A stretch of 30,822 nucleotides of DNA. Origin: UBA1724 sp051884615 (GTDB lineage Bacteria; Verrucomicrobiota; Lentisphaeria; Oligosphaerales; Oligosphaeraceae). Under the pieces are notes generated by a model, which saw only the letters and a list, made by a program, of their open reading frames with translations, did not search any database and was not told the origin of the DNA. Below, piece after piece: positions 1 through 7,864 of the stretch (its first letter is position 1; each line of letters begins with the position of its first letter). The DNA lies in the NCBI GenBank assembly GCA_051884615.1, contig JBJEVT010000039.1:1-30822 (forward strand), given 5' to 3'. Both the position numbers and the translations under genes were made by a program.

Positions 1-530
1 TGTTGTTCTTCTGCCCTTTTCCTCTCCTCCTCCCACTGGCGTTGCTGTTCTTGCTGCTGGGCCTGTTGCTGCTGTCTGCGGATCTGCTCCTGCTCCCACA
101 TCATTCTCTGCTGTTCCTGCTGCTGCCGGAGCATTTCCTGCTGGGACATCTTCTTCTGGCCCTGGTTCTGGGTCTTCTGGATTCTTTCGTTGTGGCGTTC
201 GATCATCTTGCGCAGGGACTTCACCAGGTCGTCCCGTTTATCGAAGCCGATCCTGCCGTAGTAGGACAAATCGATGCACTCCCGCTTGGTGTCCACCCCG
301 TTGTAATTGGAGCGGGAAGTCTCGATGTTGTTGTTGTGATCCTTGATCATCTGGAGCAGGGTCTGCTCCAGCCGGTTCGCATCCTTCTTGGAGATGGGGC
401 CCTGGGGCAGCTGGAGCACCTGGTTCCCGCCGCCCTTGTTCACAATCTTCGCCTCCAGAAGCGGGGCGCCTGCCAGCAGGACCATCATTAGGACCAGACC
501 CCGGAAAAGCGTTTGCCTTGTCGTTCTCAT
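1..530 (-). CDS. Glutamine-rich exported coiled-coil protein (3' end outside window)
   Basis: The frame opens at ATG 530 and stays open to the window edge, giving about 176 residues of an incomplete protein. The N-terminus (MRTTRQTLFRGLVLMMVLLA, then GAPLLEA) looks like a signal peptide: basic residues, a hydrophobic core, then small residues. Residues 25-120 are polar, with two KMI(K/E) stretches. From about residue 120 the chain becomes a Q/E/R-rich low-complexity coiled coil (repeated QQQEQQ and EEERKRAEEQ blocks). A strong AGGAGG lies 9 bases upstream, inside the last codons of ftsW, and the gap to the ftsW stop is only 5 bases, so translation is probably coupled. I do not recognise a family. 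The position after ftsW suggests an envelope role, but that is inference. Confidence 0.75.
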   Translation of the reverse strand, partial: MRTTRQTLFRGLVLMMVLLAGAPLLEAKIVNKGGGNQVLQLPQGPISKKDANRLEQTLLQMIKDHNNNIETSRSNYNGVDTKRECIDLSYYGRIGFDKRDDLVKSLRKMIERHNERIQKTQNQGQKKMSQQEMLRQQQEQQRMMWEQEQIRRQQQQAQQQEQQRQWEEERKRAEEQ

Positions 531-535
531 GGGGA

Positions 536-1819
536 TTACCTCCTTGCGTTGCGGGTTTCCAAAGGATTCTTTTCTTCAAGGGACACGGGGAGGCAGCGCT
601 GGTTCCCCACCTCCCGCCACATGGCGGCGGCGTTGCGCCGCGCCACGTTGAACACCAGTCCCATCAGGAACATCAGAGAAATGACGCTGGAGCCTCCGTA
701 GGAGAGGAAGGGGGCGGTGACGCCCGTGGGGGGGATCCAGCCGCTGACCACGCCCACGTTCACCAGGGACTGCACGGCAATCAGCAGAGCCACTCCCGTG
801 CACAGCAGGAGATCCTCCCGCCGGCGGCACTGCTTTCCCACCGCCAGGATGCAGACGCACAGGAGAAGGTAGCCCAGAAGCACCCCCAGCAGCCCCAGGA
901 ACCCCATCTCCTCTCCAATCACCGCCACGATGAAATCCGTGTGGGGTTCCGGGAGATAGGTCTTCATGTATCCCTGGGAGTATCCCGTGCCCGAGAAGCC
1001 GCCGATGCCCAAGCAGATCTGGGAGCGGAAGAGCTGGATGGACTCCGCGGCCTCCGGATGCAGCCATGCCACGATCCGCTCCCGCCGCATGGGACTGCCC
1101 GCGATGCCGAAGACGCCCGCGGCGGCGCCCGCGAGGAGCAGCGCCAGCACCCACCGGAGGCGAATGCCGGAAAGGAACATGAGCCCCAGCAGCGTGGCGC
1201 CCGCCACCACCGTGGTGGACAGATCCTTTCCCAGGAAGATGAACACCAGGATCGACCCGGCGCAGCACAGGGGCACCGCGACCCCGGGCGCGAACTTCTT
1301 GATCTTCTCCCGTCCCAGGCATCCGTAGTAGGCCGACAGGAAAAGGACCATGGCCACCTTGGCAAACTCGGAGGGCTGAATCTGCACCGGACCCAGCCGC
1401 AGCCATCGCACCGCCCCCTTCACCGACGAGGCGCCGGGAAAGAAGGCCAGCATCCGGGGGCTCCCCAGCCGCACGCAAATGGCGGCCAGACTCAAGTAGG
1501 CCAGCACCAGCACCGCCGCCAGCAGAAGCCAGGGGCTCCAGCGATAGAGGCGGTCCAGATTCAGGAAGCAGCCCGCCAGGCACGCCGTCGTGCCCAGCAC
1601 GAGCCACAGAATTTGGACGAGGAAGAACCGGGCGCCCGGCATCTGGCTGGTGGCGGAGGCGATCATGCAGACCCCCGTCCCCAGCAGCAGCGCCATGAGC
1701 ACCATGGCGCAGGGGCCCGCCAGATGGGAGGGGAAGGCCAGGCCGCTGCCCGGCTCCTCCGCGCTCCACGGCTGCGGCGCCGGGGTTTCCCCCTTCAGGG
1801 AGGAGTTCCCGTCAGCCAT
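536..1819 (-). CDS. ftsW: FtsW/RodA-family (SEDS) peptidoglycan polymerase
   Basis: The 427-residue product is a polytopic membrane protein of the SEDS family, the glycosyltransferases that polymerise lipid II, FtsW at the septum and RodA along the side wall. Visible signatures are GAVRWL with QPSEFAK (about residues 135-154), GKDLSTT (198-204), LPEPHTDF (289-296, with the conserved acidic residue D295) and PPTGVTAPFLSYGGSS (363-378). The last two follow the FtsW pattern more than RodA, hence the symbol. About nine to ten hydrophobic segments follow a polar N-terminus of some 30 residues. The ATG at 1819 was chosen because upstream codons in this frame only shadow the HD gene; it overlaps that gene's end by 8 bases, indicating coupling. 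No cognate transpeptidase (ftsI) or mur gene is visible beside it. Confidence 0.93.
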   Translation of the reverse strand: MADGNSSLKGETPAPQPWSAEEPGSGLAFPSHLAGPCAMVLMALLLGTGVCMIASATSQMPGARFFLVQILWLVLGTTACLAGCFLNLDRLYRWSPWLLLAAVLVLAYLSLAAICVRLGSPRMLAFFPGASSVKGAVRWLRLGPVQIQPSEFAKVAMVLFLSAYYGCLGREKIKKFAPGVAVPLCCAGSILVFIFLGKDLSTTVVAGATLLGLMFLSGIRLRWVLALLLAGAAAGVFGIAGSPMRRERIVAWLHPEAAESIQLFRSQICLGIGGFSGTGYSQGYMKTYLPEPHTDFIVAVIGEEMGFLGLLGVLLGYLLLCVCILAVGKQCRRREDLLLCTGVALLIAVQSLVNVGVVSGWIPPTGVTAPFLSYGGSSVISLMFLMGLVFNVARRNAAAMWREVGNQRCLPVSLEEKNPLETRNARR

Positions 1820-3065
1820 GGGCGCCTCCCCCGGGCAAAAGCCCCAGGAATCCGGCGAAGACCTGTCCGAAATCCACCGGTCCCACCCGGCGTCCCTGGT
1901 ATTCCTCCCAGAGCCGGTCCACGCCCTCCTGGAGATGGCGGGGCGTAACCCCGTTGCACATGGACTCCACCGCCTCGATGAAGGCGGCCAGCTTGTCGGC
2001 GCAGCAGACGATCTCTCCGTCCACGGGCTGGAAGCGGGCGTCGTTGTATTTTCCCTCCAGGTCCTGGAAGGACAGACCGGTGAGGATCTCGCCATCCACC
2101 ACGGCCCGGTTCTCGAATTCATCGGCGGTGAAATAGGAGAGATCCCGGTACCAATGGGGAGGCACCAGGGGCTGGACCTTCTCCTCCATCTGGAGATTCT
2201 CGAACTTCTTGATGGTGTCCGCCAGTCCCTCCACGGCGTTCTTCACGGGGGAGGTGATGTCCCGGGTCAGGGCTTCGGGAAGGTCATGGAAGAGGGCGCC
2301 CAGGAAGCCGTTGACGATGCGCTGGTCGCCGGCCTGGGTGTCGCAGAGGGCCAGATAGGTGATGATGGCCACCATGAGCATGTGTCCCAGGACGCTGGTG
2401 GCGGGGAGCCGCGGGGTCTGGCTCCAGCGTTTCTGGAAACGGAGCTGGGCGCACAGGTCCAGGAATTCGTAGGTTTTCCGCTTCAGGGCGATCTTCTGCA
2501 CCCCGATGAGGTCGATGTGGTCCTCCAGCTGGTCCTCGATCTCCCCCTTGATCCGCTCGATGCCCCGGATGAAGGGGCAGAGCTGGTAGAGGATGTTGAA
2601 CTCCCACTGGGTGGCCAGATAGTGGGCCGCCTTCAGGATCCGCTTTTCCTGGACGGCGAATCCGGGATCCAGGAGATAGGCCTCCATCCGTTCCCGGAAG
2701 CCTCCCCGCACCCGGGAGGTGAGGGGGCGCAGCTCCTGGAGCACCCACTGGTTCAGCTGGGTCCCGTTTTCCGCCATCATCCGGTGGAAGACGGGGGGTT
2801 TGATGTCCGTCAGGATGATCCGCTGGAGCAGTTCGAAGAGGGCGCCCTCCACCAGCAGCCGCCACTGCCACTGCACCTGGCGCGCCCCCCGCTGATCCTC
2901 CTCGCACCGGGCCAGCGCCCAGGCGATGATCATCTTGTGGGCCTGCTTGTCCAGCTCCGTGAACTCCATGGGGTTGATCTGGTCGTTCCAGCGGCGAATG
3001 CTGGCCGCCCCGAAAATCAACTCCACCAGCTCCATGGTCAGGGATTGGGAAACATCCTGGGACAT
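1812..3065 (-). CDS. HD-domain (YfbR-like HD_3) phosphohydrolase
   Basis: This 417-residue protein carries an HD-superfamily metal-dependent phosphohydrolase core in its C-terminal half. The metal-binding set is visible: H228 (GHML), H260-D261 within HDLPEALTRDITSPVK, and D357 (CADKLAAFIEA). The HDxxE..T.D...PVK spacing is that of YfbR-type 5'-deoxynucleotidases (HD_3), but the protein is roughly twice the length of YfbR. The N-terminal 200 residues are helical and have no motif I recognise beyond a possible degenerate HKMIIAWAL segment. A GGAG about 10 bases upstream supports ATG 3065. It is first gene of the operon with ftsW and the Q-rich protein. Nucleotide hydrolysis is a family-level guess; the substrate is unknown. 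Confidence 0.85.
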   Translation of the reverse strand: MSQDVSQSLTMELVELIFGAASIRRWNDQINPMEFTELDKQAHKMIIAWALARCEEDQRGARQVQWQWRLLVEGALFELLQRIILTDIKPPVFHRMMAENGTQLNQWVLQELRPLTSRVRGGFRERMEAYLLDPGFAVQEKRILKAAHYLATQWEFNILYQLCPFIRGIERIKGEIEDQLEDHIDLIGVQKIALKRKTYEFLDLCAQLRFQKRWSQTPRLPATSVLGHMLMVAIITYLALCDTQAGDQRIVNGFLGALFHDLPEALTRDITSPVKNAVEGLADTIKKFENLQMEEKVQPLVPPHWYRDLSYFTADEFENRAVVDGEILTGLSFQDLEGKYNDARFQPVDGEIVCCADKLAAFIEAVESMCNGVTPRHLQEGVDRLWEEYQGRRVGPVDFGQVFAGFLGLLPGGGAHG

Positions 3066-3152
3066 TTGTTTTTCTCCGAGAGAATCTGGAAGACGGGAAA
3101 GACAAGGGGGAGGGATGGGCTCCGGGCGCCCCCCCGCCCCGGTTTGCCCTTC

Positions 3153-3158
3153 AATATA
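3153..3158 (-). promoter_or_regulatory. Candidate -10 element for the HD-ftsW operon
   Basis: TATATT followed by GA on the minus strand, about 88 bases upstream of the HD-domain start. It matches the element seen before rplU, hisB and the phosphofructokinase gene. No good -35 is visible 16-18 bases upstream. Confidence 0.45.
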
Positions 3159-3251
3159 CTCTTTCTCCCTTGAATCCCCCTCGCCCGTCTACGGAAAGAG
3201 AAGGCGCCCCCCCGCAAAGCCGTTCCCTGCGGCTTTTCCCGGGAAATCCGG

Positions 3252-3279
3252 TTGCAAACCCTTGAAGAACCATTAAGGT
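3252..3279 (+). promoter_or_regulatory. Candidate promoter for the HPr-motif gene
   Basis: TTGCAA and TAAGGT are separated by 16 bases in the divergent intergenic region 3066-3470. The -10 box is weak. The remaining intergenic sequence is GC-rich and I see no gene in it. Confidence 0.3.
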
Positions 3280-3470
3280 AACCCCCCAAAGATCGGGCCT
3301 CCTTCCCCGGAGGAAGTCCACCGGAGAAGCCCTCGGCTTCCGGCGGCTGCCTGCGATGCGTCATCGCCTCTTTTTGGGGGGAGCAGGGAGGGAGGAGACA
3401 GTGCGCCCGGGAACGAGCTTCCCGAAACGCCGCTATGAGTCCGGGGGAGTCCCCTCCCCGTTTCCCAGCC

Positions 3471-5036
3471 ATGGAGATTGTCGACAGCGAACGATTTGAT
3501 GCCCTGCTGAGAGAGCGGTCAGCCCTGCTCCTCTCCCATTGCGTGCATTTTGTGGGAGAGGGGGCGGAAAAATTCTGCCTGACCCGTCCTCTCCTCAGTT
3601 TTCTGCTGGCGGAGTCCAGCCAGCTGGAGGAGTTGCTGGACGCCTATGGAGCCCGCAGCAACGAGACCTGGCACGCCCTGCGGATGCATGTGGCCATGAT
3701 CAAGAACTTCAGCACGGCGGGCTATGATCTGCTCCACCTGCAGCACACCATCCACTCCTATGATTTCCAGGGACACTATCCCCGGATGGAGGAGGACACG
3801 ATCTCCGCGGTGGCCTATGTCTCCAATTTCCTCTTCTGCTCCCTGAAGCAGGTCATGAACGACGCCATGGCCCTGGGATGGCCGCCCCCGGAGGAACTCC
3901 TGGGCTACGACTACAGCGAGGTGCTCCCCGCCGGAATGCTCCCCAAGGACCGCATCATGGGCAGCCGGGAGGACGCGGAGCACCTGGTCATCCATCTCGC
4001 CACCAGCTTCCTGAACAACACCGAAGACGCCAAATTCCTGGCCAACGCCGCCAAATGCCAGCCCCCCCAGTGGCGGGGACTGGACTTCGACCAGCTCTCC
4101 GAGGCCTCCATCCGCTCCCTGGAGGAACGCTTCCACACCCTCCAGTCCCTCTACGACACCTATATCTCCTACAGCAACATCGAGGGCAACGACACCTCCC
4201 TGCGCCGCCTGCGGGGACACATCAGCGTGGTGCTCCACCTCCTCCGGGTGGCGACGGTCTTCATCCACTTCTACGAACGGCACATCAAGATCCAGGGAGA
4301 CTCCCTCTTCTGCCACAAGAACTGCGTCCTGAAGAGCAACTGGTACCTGAATCTGCTGACCCACTATCTGTGCCACTACAGCTACCAGTTCCTGGCGGGC
4401 GCCCGCGGCCTCTGCCAGTCCATGCTGCGGCAATACGCGGTGGTGGAGTCCCGGGAGATTCCCATCCCCCCCTACTTCGGCTTCCATGTGCGCCCCGCCA
4501 CCCTGATCTCCTCCATCGTCCGCCACTACGGCAGTCCGGTGGCCCTGATTCTGGACAAGGAATACGACGCCAGCCTGCCCATGAACCTGTTTCTGGCCAA
4601 CGAGTGGATCAACCAGCTGAAGCGCCAGTTCATCAGCGACGAGCTTTCCCGGATGAACGAGACCATCGCCGCCCTGCAGCGCCGGCTGGACACGGGGGAG
4701 ACCACTCCCGCCAACGCCGCCCTGGAGCTCATCCGCCAGATGGCCAACGCCAATCTCCTCCGGGTCCTGGTCTATCCCCTGGACTTGGAGCCCATCGTGA
4801 AAAGCTCCACCGCCCCCACCCTCCAGGAGCTGATGCAAAGCGTCATCGCCACCCTCCACGCCCAGCGGAAAATCAACATCCTCTTCGACTGCAAGGTCAC
4901 CTTCCGGGGAGACGTGCGGGTGCTCCAGGACATCCAGGTGCTGGCGGAAAACGGCTACGGGGAGAACGAGACCGGCGCCAACATCCCCCTGCCCCGGGAA
5001 CTCTCCTATCTCTCCCACTATCACCCCATGAACTGA
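3471..5036 (+). CDS. Uncharacterised protein with an embedded HPr-like motif
   Basis: The 521-residue product is mostly helical, with no signal peptide or membrane segment. Around residues 330-383 it contains a stretch matching the HPr phosphocarrier pattern: YFGFHVRPATLISSIV aligns with the HPr active site (G-L-H-x-R-P-A), placing a histidine at H339 where HPr carries its phosphohistidine and an arginine two residues on, followed by an HPr-like strand and loop (VALILDKEYDAS). The 330 residues before it and 140 after it match nothing I know. The start at ATG 3471 is preferred to ATG 3435 because the extra 12 residues are proline-rich and unstructured and a C/T-rich leader precedes ATG 3471, as for other genes here; neither start has a Shine-Dalgarno site. 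Classical HPr is about 85 residues, so this would be a domain inside a larger, possibly regulatory, protein. Function is unknown. Confidence 0.8.
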   Translation: MEIVDSERFDALLRERSALLLSHCVHFVGEGAEKFCLTRPLLSFLLAESSQLEELLDAYGARSNETWHALRMHVAMIKNFSTAGYDLLHLQHTIHSYDFQGHYPRMEEDTISAVAYVSNFLFCSLKQVMNDAMALGWPPPEELLGYDYSEVLPAGMLPKDRIMGSREDAEHLVIHLATSFLNNTEDAKFLANAAKCQPPQWRGLDFDQLSEASIRSLEERFHTLQSLYDTYISYSNIEGNDTSLRRLRGHISVVLHLLRVATVFIHFYERHIKIQGDSLFCHKNCVLKSNWYLNLLTHYLCHYSYQFLAGARGLCQSMLRQYAVVESREIPIPPYFGFHVRPATLISSIVRHYGSPVALILDKEYDASLPMNLFLANEWINQLKRQFISDELSRMNETIAALQRRLDTGETTPANAALELIRQMANANLLRVLVYPLDLEPIVKSSTAPTLQELMQSVIATLHAQRKINILFDCKVTFRGDVRVLQDIQVLAENGYGENETGANIPLPRELSYLSHYHPMN

Positions 5037-5052
5037 ACCCGCCGCCGGAGGG

Positions 5053-5077
5053 GGGGGCTTCGAGGGGCGGGGCCCCC
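5053..5077 (+). terminator. GC hairpin after the HPr-motif gene
   Basis: GGGGGC (5053-5058) can pair with GCCCCC (5072-5077) just after the stop at 5036. There is no U tract, so termination is uncertain; it lies immediately before the rplU promoter. Confidence 0.25.
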
Positions 5078-5080
5078 GGG

Positions 5081-5108
5081 TTGAAAACGCCCTTCCGACC
5101 GTTATATT
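5081..5108 (+). promoter_or_regulatory. Promoter of rplU
   Basis: TTGAAA (5081-5086) and TATATT (5103-5108) are 16 bases apart, the best sigma70-like promoter in the window. The -10 is followed by AACG. The leader to rplU is about 65 bases, includes a T6 run and has no clear Shine-Dalgarno at normal spacing. Confidence 0.6.
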
Positions 5109-5180
5109 AACGCACTCTACGCAAGACCATTTCTTTGACGAACCATACTCAACCAACCCCCACGGGAGTTTTTTCCTACT

Positions 5181-5495
5181 ATGTACGCCATCATCAAGAC
5201 CTCGGGCAAGCAGTATAAGGTGGAGCCCGGCCAGGATTTCGACATCGACCACATCCCCGGCGAGGCCGGAGAGGTGAAGGATTTCAGCGAAGTCCTGCTG
5301 ATCTCCAAGGATGACGAGACGGTCTTCGGCGCCCCCACCGTCGCCGGCGCCGTGGTCAAGGCCGAGATCAAGGCCCAGTTCCGCGGACCCAAACTCATCG
5401 TCTTCAAGATGAAGCGCCGCAAGCGCAGCCGTTGCAAGAATGGCCACCGCCAGGACATGACCCGCCTGACGGTCAAGGAAATCGTGGGCGCCTAA
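5181..5495 (+). CDS. rplU: 50S ribosomal protein L21
   Basis: The 104-residue product has the normal length and sequence of bacterial L21, an rRNA-binding protein of the large subunit. It opens with MYAIIKTSGKQYKVEPG, the usual L21 start, and has the basic segment KMKRRKRSRCKNGHRQ near the C-terminus that enters the rRNA. Its own promoter lies directly upstream. In most bacteria rpmA (L27) follows directly; here it does not, and a 185-base gap with hairpins leads to tyrS. Confidence 0.96.
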   Translation: MYAIIKTSGKQYKVEPGQDFDIDHIPGEAGEVKDFSEVLLISKDDETVFGAPTVAGAVVKAEIKAQFRGPKLIVFKMKRRKRSRCKNGHRQDMTRLTVKEIVGA

Positions 5496-5580
5496 CCCGC
5501 GCGGGCGGTGCCGTCCGCCCTTTCCCCACCCCATTCCTCTGAAGCCCCGCCACCTCGAAACCTGCGGGGGCTTCCCCCTG

Positions 5581-5612
5581 CAAGGCACGAATGCGCTTCG
5601 CTTCGTGCCTTG
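5581..5612 (+). terminator. 11-bp perfect hairpin between rplU and tyrS
   Basis: CAAGGCACGAA (5581-5591) pairs perfectly with TTCGTGCCTTG (5602-5612); the 10-base loop can add three more GCG/CGC pairs. The sequence CCCTTTTCC follows. It probably terminates rplU transcription or partly attenuates tyrS. A second small G/C hairpin (5563-5580) lies just before it. Confidence 0.55.
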
Positions 5613-5680
5613 TCCCTTTTCCGGAGGCGCCCCGCCGCGCCACCACCCCCACCTCCCCGCTGACTGACTCTCTCTCGGAT

Positions 5681-6964
5681 ATGCAAAACGCCTGGGACAT
5701 CCTGGCCGAACGCGGCTTCATCTACCAGTCCACGGATGCCGACGCCCTGCGGAAACTGCTGGGCGAAGGCCCCCAGACCTTCTATGTGGGCTTCGATCCC
5801 ACGGGCAACTCCCTCCACATCGGACACCTGCTGCCCATCATGGCCATGCGCTGGCTGCAGAAATGCGGGCACCGTCCCCTGGCCCTGGTGGGCGGGGGCA
5901 CGGCCATGATCGGGGACCCCTCGGGAAAGATGGAGGCGCGGCCCATCATGACCGTGGAGACCATCGACGAGAACGTGCGCTGCCTCCAGGGGCAGCTGGC
6001 GCGCTTCCTGGATTTCGGCGAGGGCAAGGCACGGCTGGTGAACAACGCCGACTGGCTCCGGGGCCTGAAATTCCTGGATTTCCTCCGGGACATCGGCTCC
6101 CTCTTCAGCGTCAACCGCATGCTCACGGCGGAATCCGTGAAGATCCGCCTCCAGACCTCCCTCTCTTTCCTGGAATTCAGCTACCCCCTCCTCCAGGCCT
6201 TCGACTTCAACCACCTGTGCCAGGCCTATGACTGCCGCCTGGAGTTCGGCGGCCAGGACCAGTGGGGCAACATCGTGGCCGGCGTGGATCTCACCCGCCG
6301 CCTCCAACAGAAGGAGGTCTTCGGCGCCACCTTCCCCCTCCTCCTGAAGTCCGACGGCACGAAATTCGGAAAGACCGCGGGCGGCGCCGTCTGGCTGGAC
6401 GCCAACCGCACCGCTCCCTTCGAATACTACCAGTTCTGGCGCAACGTGGACGACGGGGATGTGCGAAAGCTGCTGGCCTACTTCACCGCGCTGCCCATGG
6501 ACGAGGTCCGGCGCCTGGGCGACCTCCCCTCCCCCCAGATCAACCGGGCAAAGGAAATCCTGGCCTACGAGGCCACCGCCCTGGCCCACGGCCCGGAGAC
6601 CGCCGCCCAGGCCTATCTGGCCGCCTGCACCCAGTTCGGCTTCGCCGACCCGGAGGGCAGAATCCCCACCTCCTCCGCGGTGGCCGGCATCACTCCGGAG
6701 CAGGCCAGCCAGGCCATCCCCGCCGTGGAAATCCCCCGCCAGGAGCTGGAGGCCGGCCTGGGACTGCTCACCCTCATGGTGCGGGCGGGCCTCTGCGCCT
6801 CCAACGGCGAGGCGCGGCGCCTGGTCCAGGGAGGAGGATGCTACCTGGGCGAAACCCGCCTCCAGGATCCCAAAATGACCCTGACCTGCCAGGACTTCCC
6901 CGCCTCCGGCGAAATCATCCTCCGGGCCGGCAAGAAAAACCGGCGCCGCGTGGTTCTGCAGTAG
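5681..6964 (+). CDS. tyrS: Tyrosyl-tRNA synthetase
   Basis: The 427-residue class I aminoacyl-tRNA synthetase attaches tyrosine to tRNA-Tyr in the cytoplasm. The ATP-binding HIGH motif is intact (H46-I-G-H49, within SLHIGHLLP), and the KMSKS loop has the bacterial TyrRS form KFGKT (228-232). Tyrosine-pocket signatures such as GGQDQWGNI are present. A C-terminal S4 RNA-binding domain follows (around GLCASNGEARRLVQ), so this is the full-length TyrS type. ATG 5681 (MQNAWDILAERG) matches the family start; an upstream ATG at 5591 lies inside the hairpin loop region and would add an atypical 30-residue extension. No Shine-Dalgarno is seen. Confidence 0.96.
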   Translation: MQNAWDILAERGFIYQSTDADALRKLLGEGPQTFYVGFDPTGNSLHIGHLLPIMAMRWLQKCGHRPLALVGGGTAMIGDPSGKMEARPIMTVETIDENVRCLQGQLARFLDFGEGKARLVNNADWLRGLKFLDFLRDIGSLFSVNRMLTAESVKIRLQTSLSFLEFSYPLLQAFDFNHLCQAYDCRLEFGGQDQWGNIVAGVDLTRRLQQKEVFGATFPLLLKSDGTKFGKTAGGAVWLDANRTAPFEYYQFWRNVDDGDVRKLLAYFTALPMDEVRRLGDLPSPQINRAKEILAYEATALAHGPETAAQAYLAACTQFGFADPEGRIPTSSAVAGITPEQASQAIPAVEIPRQELEAGLGLLTLMVRAGLCASNGEARRLVQGGGCYLGETRLQDPKMTLTCQDFPASGEIILRAGKKNRRRVVLQ

Positions 6965-7017
6965 GCCCCCCCTCTCCGCGCCTCCCCACCCCCTCCCCAC
7001 CATCACCCAACACCAGA

Positions 7018-7803
7018 ATGCCGCAGAACATCGACCCCCGCGCCGCCATCCAGGAAGGGGCCTCCCTGGGTAACAACGTGACCATCGGACCCTTCGCCGT
7101 CATCGGAAAGGATGTCGTCATCGGCGACGACTGCGTCATCGGCCCCCATGTGAACCTCTCGGGCCACACCGTCATCGGACGGGGCACCCGCATCCACTGC
7201 GGCGCCAACATCGGAGACGAACCCCAGGACGTCCACTACCACGGACAGGAATCCCTCACCCGAATCGGCGAGGACTGCGTCATCCGGGAATACGTCACCA
7301 TCCACCGGGGCGTGGAGGAGGGAAGCGACACCTCCGTGGGCAACAAGGTGATGCTCATGGCGTTCACCCACCTGGGCCACAACTGCCAGCTCCAGGACAA
7401 CGTGATCATCGCCAACGCCAGCCTGCTGGCGGGGCGGGTGGAAGTGGGGCGGGGCGCCTTCATCTCCGGCGCCACCCTGGTCCACCAGTACTGCCGCATC
7501 GGCACCATGGCCATGGTGGGCGGCGGCTCCCGCATCGTCCAGGACGTGGTGCCCTTCGGCATCGTCCAGGAGAACGCCATCCAGGGCATCAATGCGGTGG
7601 GTCTGCGCCGCGCCGGCTGGTCCGCCGAGACCATCAACACCATCAAGGAGGCGGTGAAAATCGCCTGTCTGGAGGGGCTCAGCCGCCCCAACGCCCTGGA
7701 GAAAATCGCCAGCACCCTCCCGGATCTTCCGGAGGTGCGCCTCTTCCGGGAATTCCTGGAGGGCACCCGCCGGGGTCTCCTCACCGGGGCGGTCCCCGTC
7801 TGA
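7018..7803 (+). CDS. lpxA: UDP-N-acetylglucosamine acyltransferase
   Basis: LpxA carries out the first step of lipid A synthesis, moving a hydroxyacyl chain from acyl carrier protein to UDP-GlcNAc. The 261-residue length is typical. The N-terminal two thirds is a left-handed beta helix built from hexapeptide repeats (IGPFAV, IGKDVV, IGDDCV and others), with the family markers PQDVHY and IREYVTIHRG. The catalytic histidine is H121 in THLGHNC, equivalent to H125 of the E. coli enzyme. A short helical C-terminal domain follows. It starts 53 bases after tyrS, behind a C-rich leader without a Shine-Dalgarno. Its presence indicates an outer membrane with lipid A, although lpxD, fabZ and lpxB are not adjacent. 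Confidence 0.96.
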   Translation: MPQNIDPRAAIQEGASLGNNVTIGPFAVIGKDVVIGDDCVIGPHVNLSGHTVIGRGTRIHCGANIGDEPQDVHYHGQESLTRIGEDCVIREYVTIHRGVEEGSDTSVGNKVMLMAFTHLGHNCQLQDNVIIANASLLAGRVEVGRGAFISGATLVHQYCRIGTMAMVGGGSRIVQDVVPFGIVQENAIQGINAVGLRRAGWSAETINTIKEAVKIACLEGLSRPNALEKIASTLPDLPEVRLFREFLEGTRRGLLTGAVPV

Positions 7804-7819
7804 ATCGCGCCATCCATGC

Positions 7820-7825
7820 TATATT
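7820..7825 (+). promoter_or_regulatory. Candidate -10 element for hisB
   Basis: TATATT followed by GACGG, 39 bases upstream of the hisB ATG and just after the lpxA stop. It fits the recurring element of this window; the -35 is poor. Confidence 0.45.
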
Positions 7826-7864
7826 GACGGACTTAACAAAAAATCCGCACCCCCCTTTCCGCCC

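Noticed and set aside
3519..5588. 689-codon minus-strand open frame
   Set aside because: It is antisense to both rplU and the HPr-motif gene and has no recognisable domain.
5496..5680. T-box leader for tyrS
   Set aside because: No T-box consensus or specifier-loop layout is seen, and the organism does not look like a Firmicute; only simple hairpins are present.
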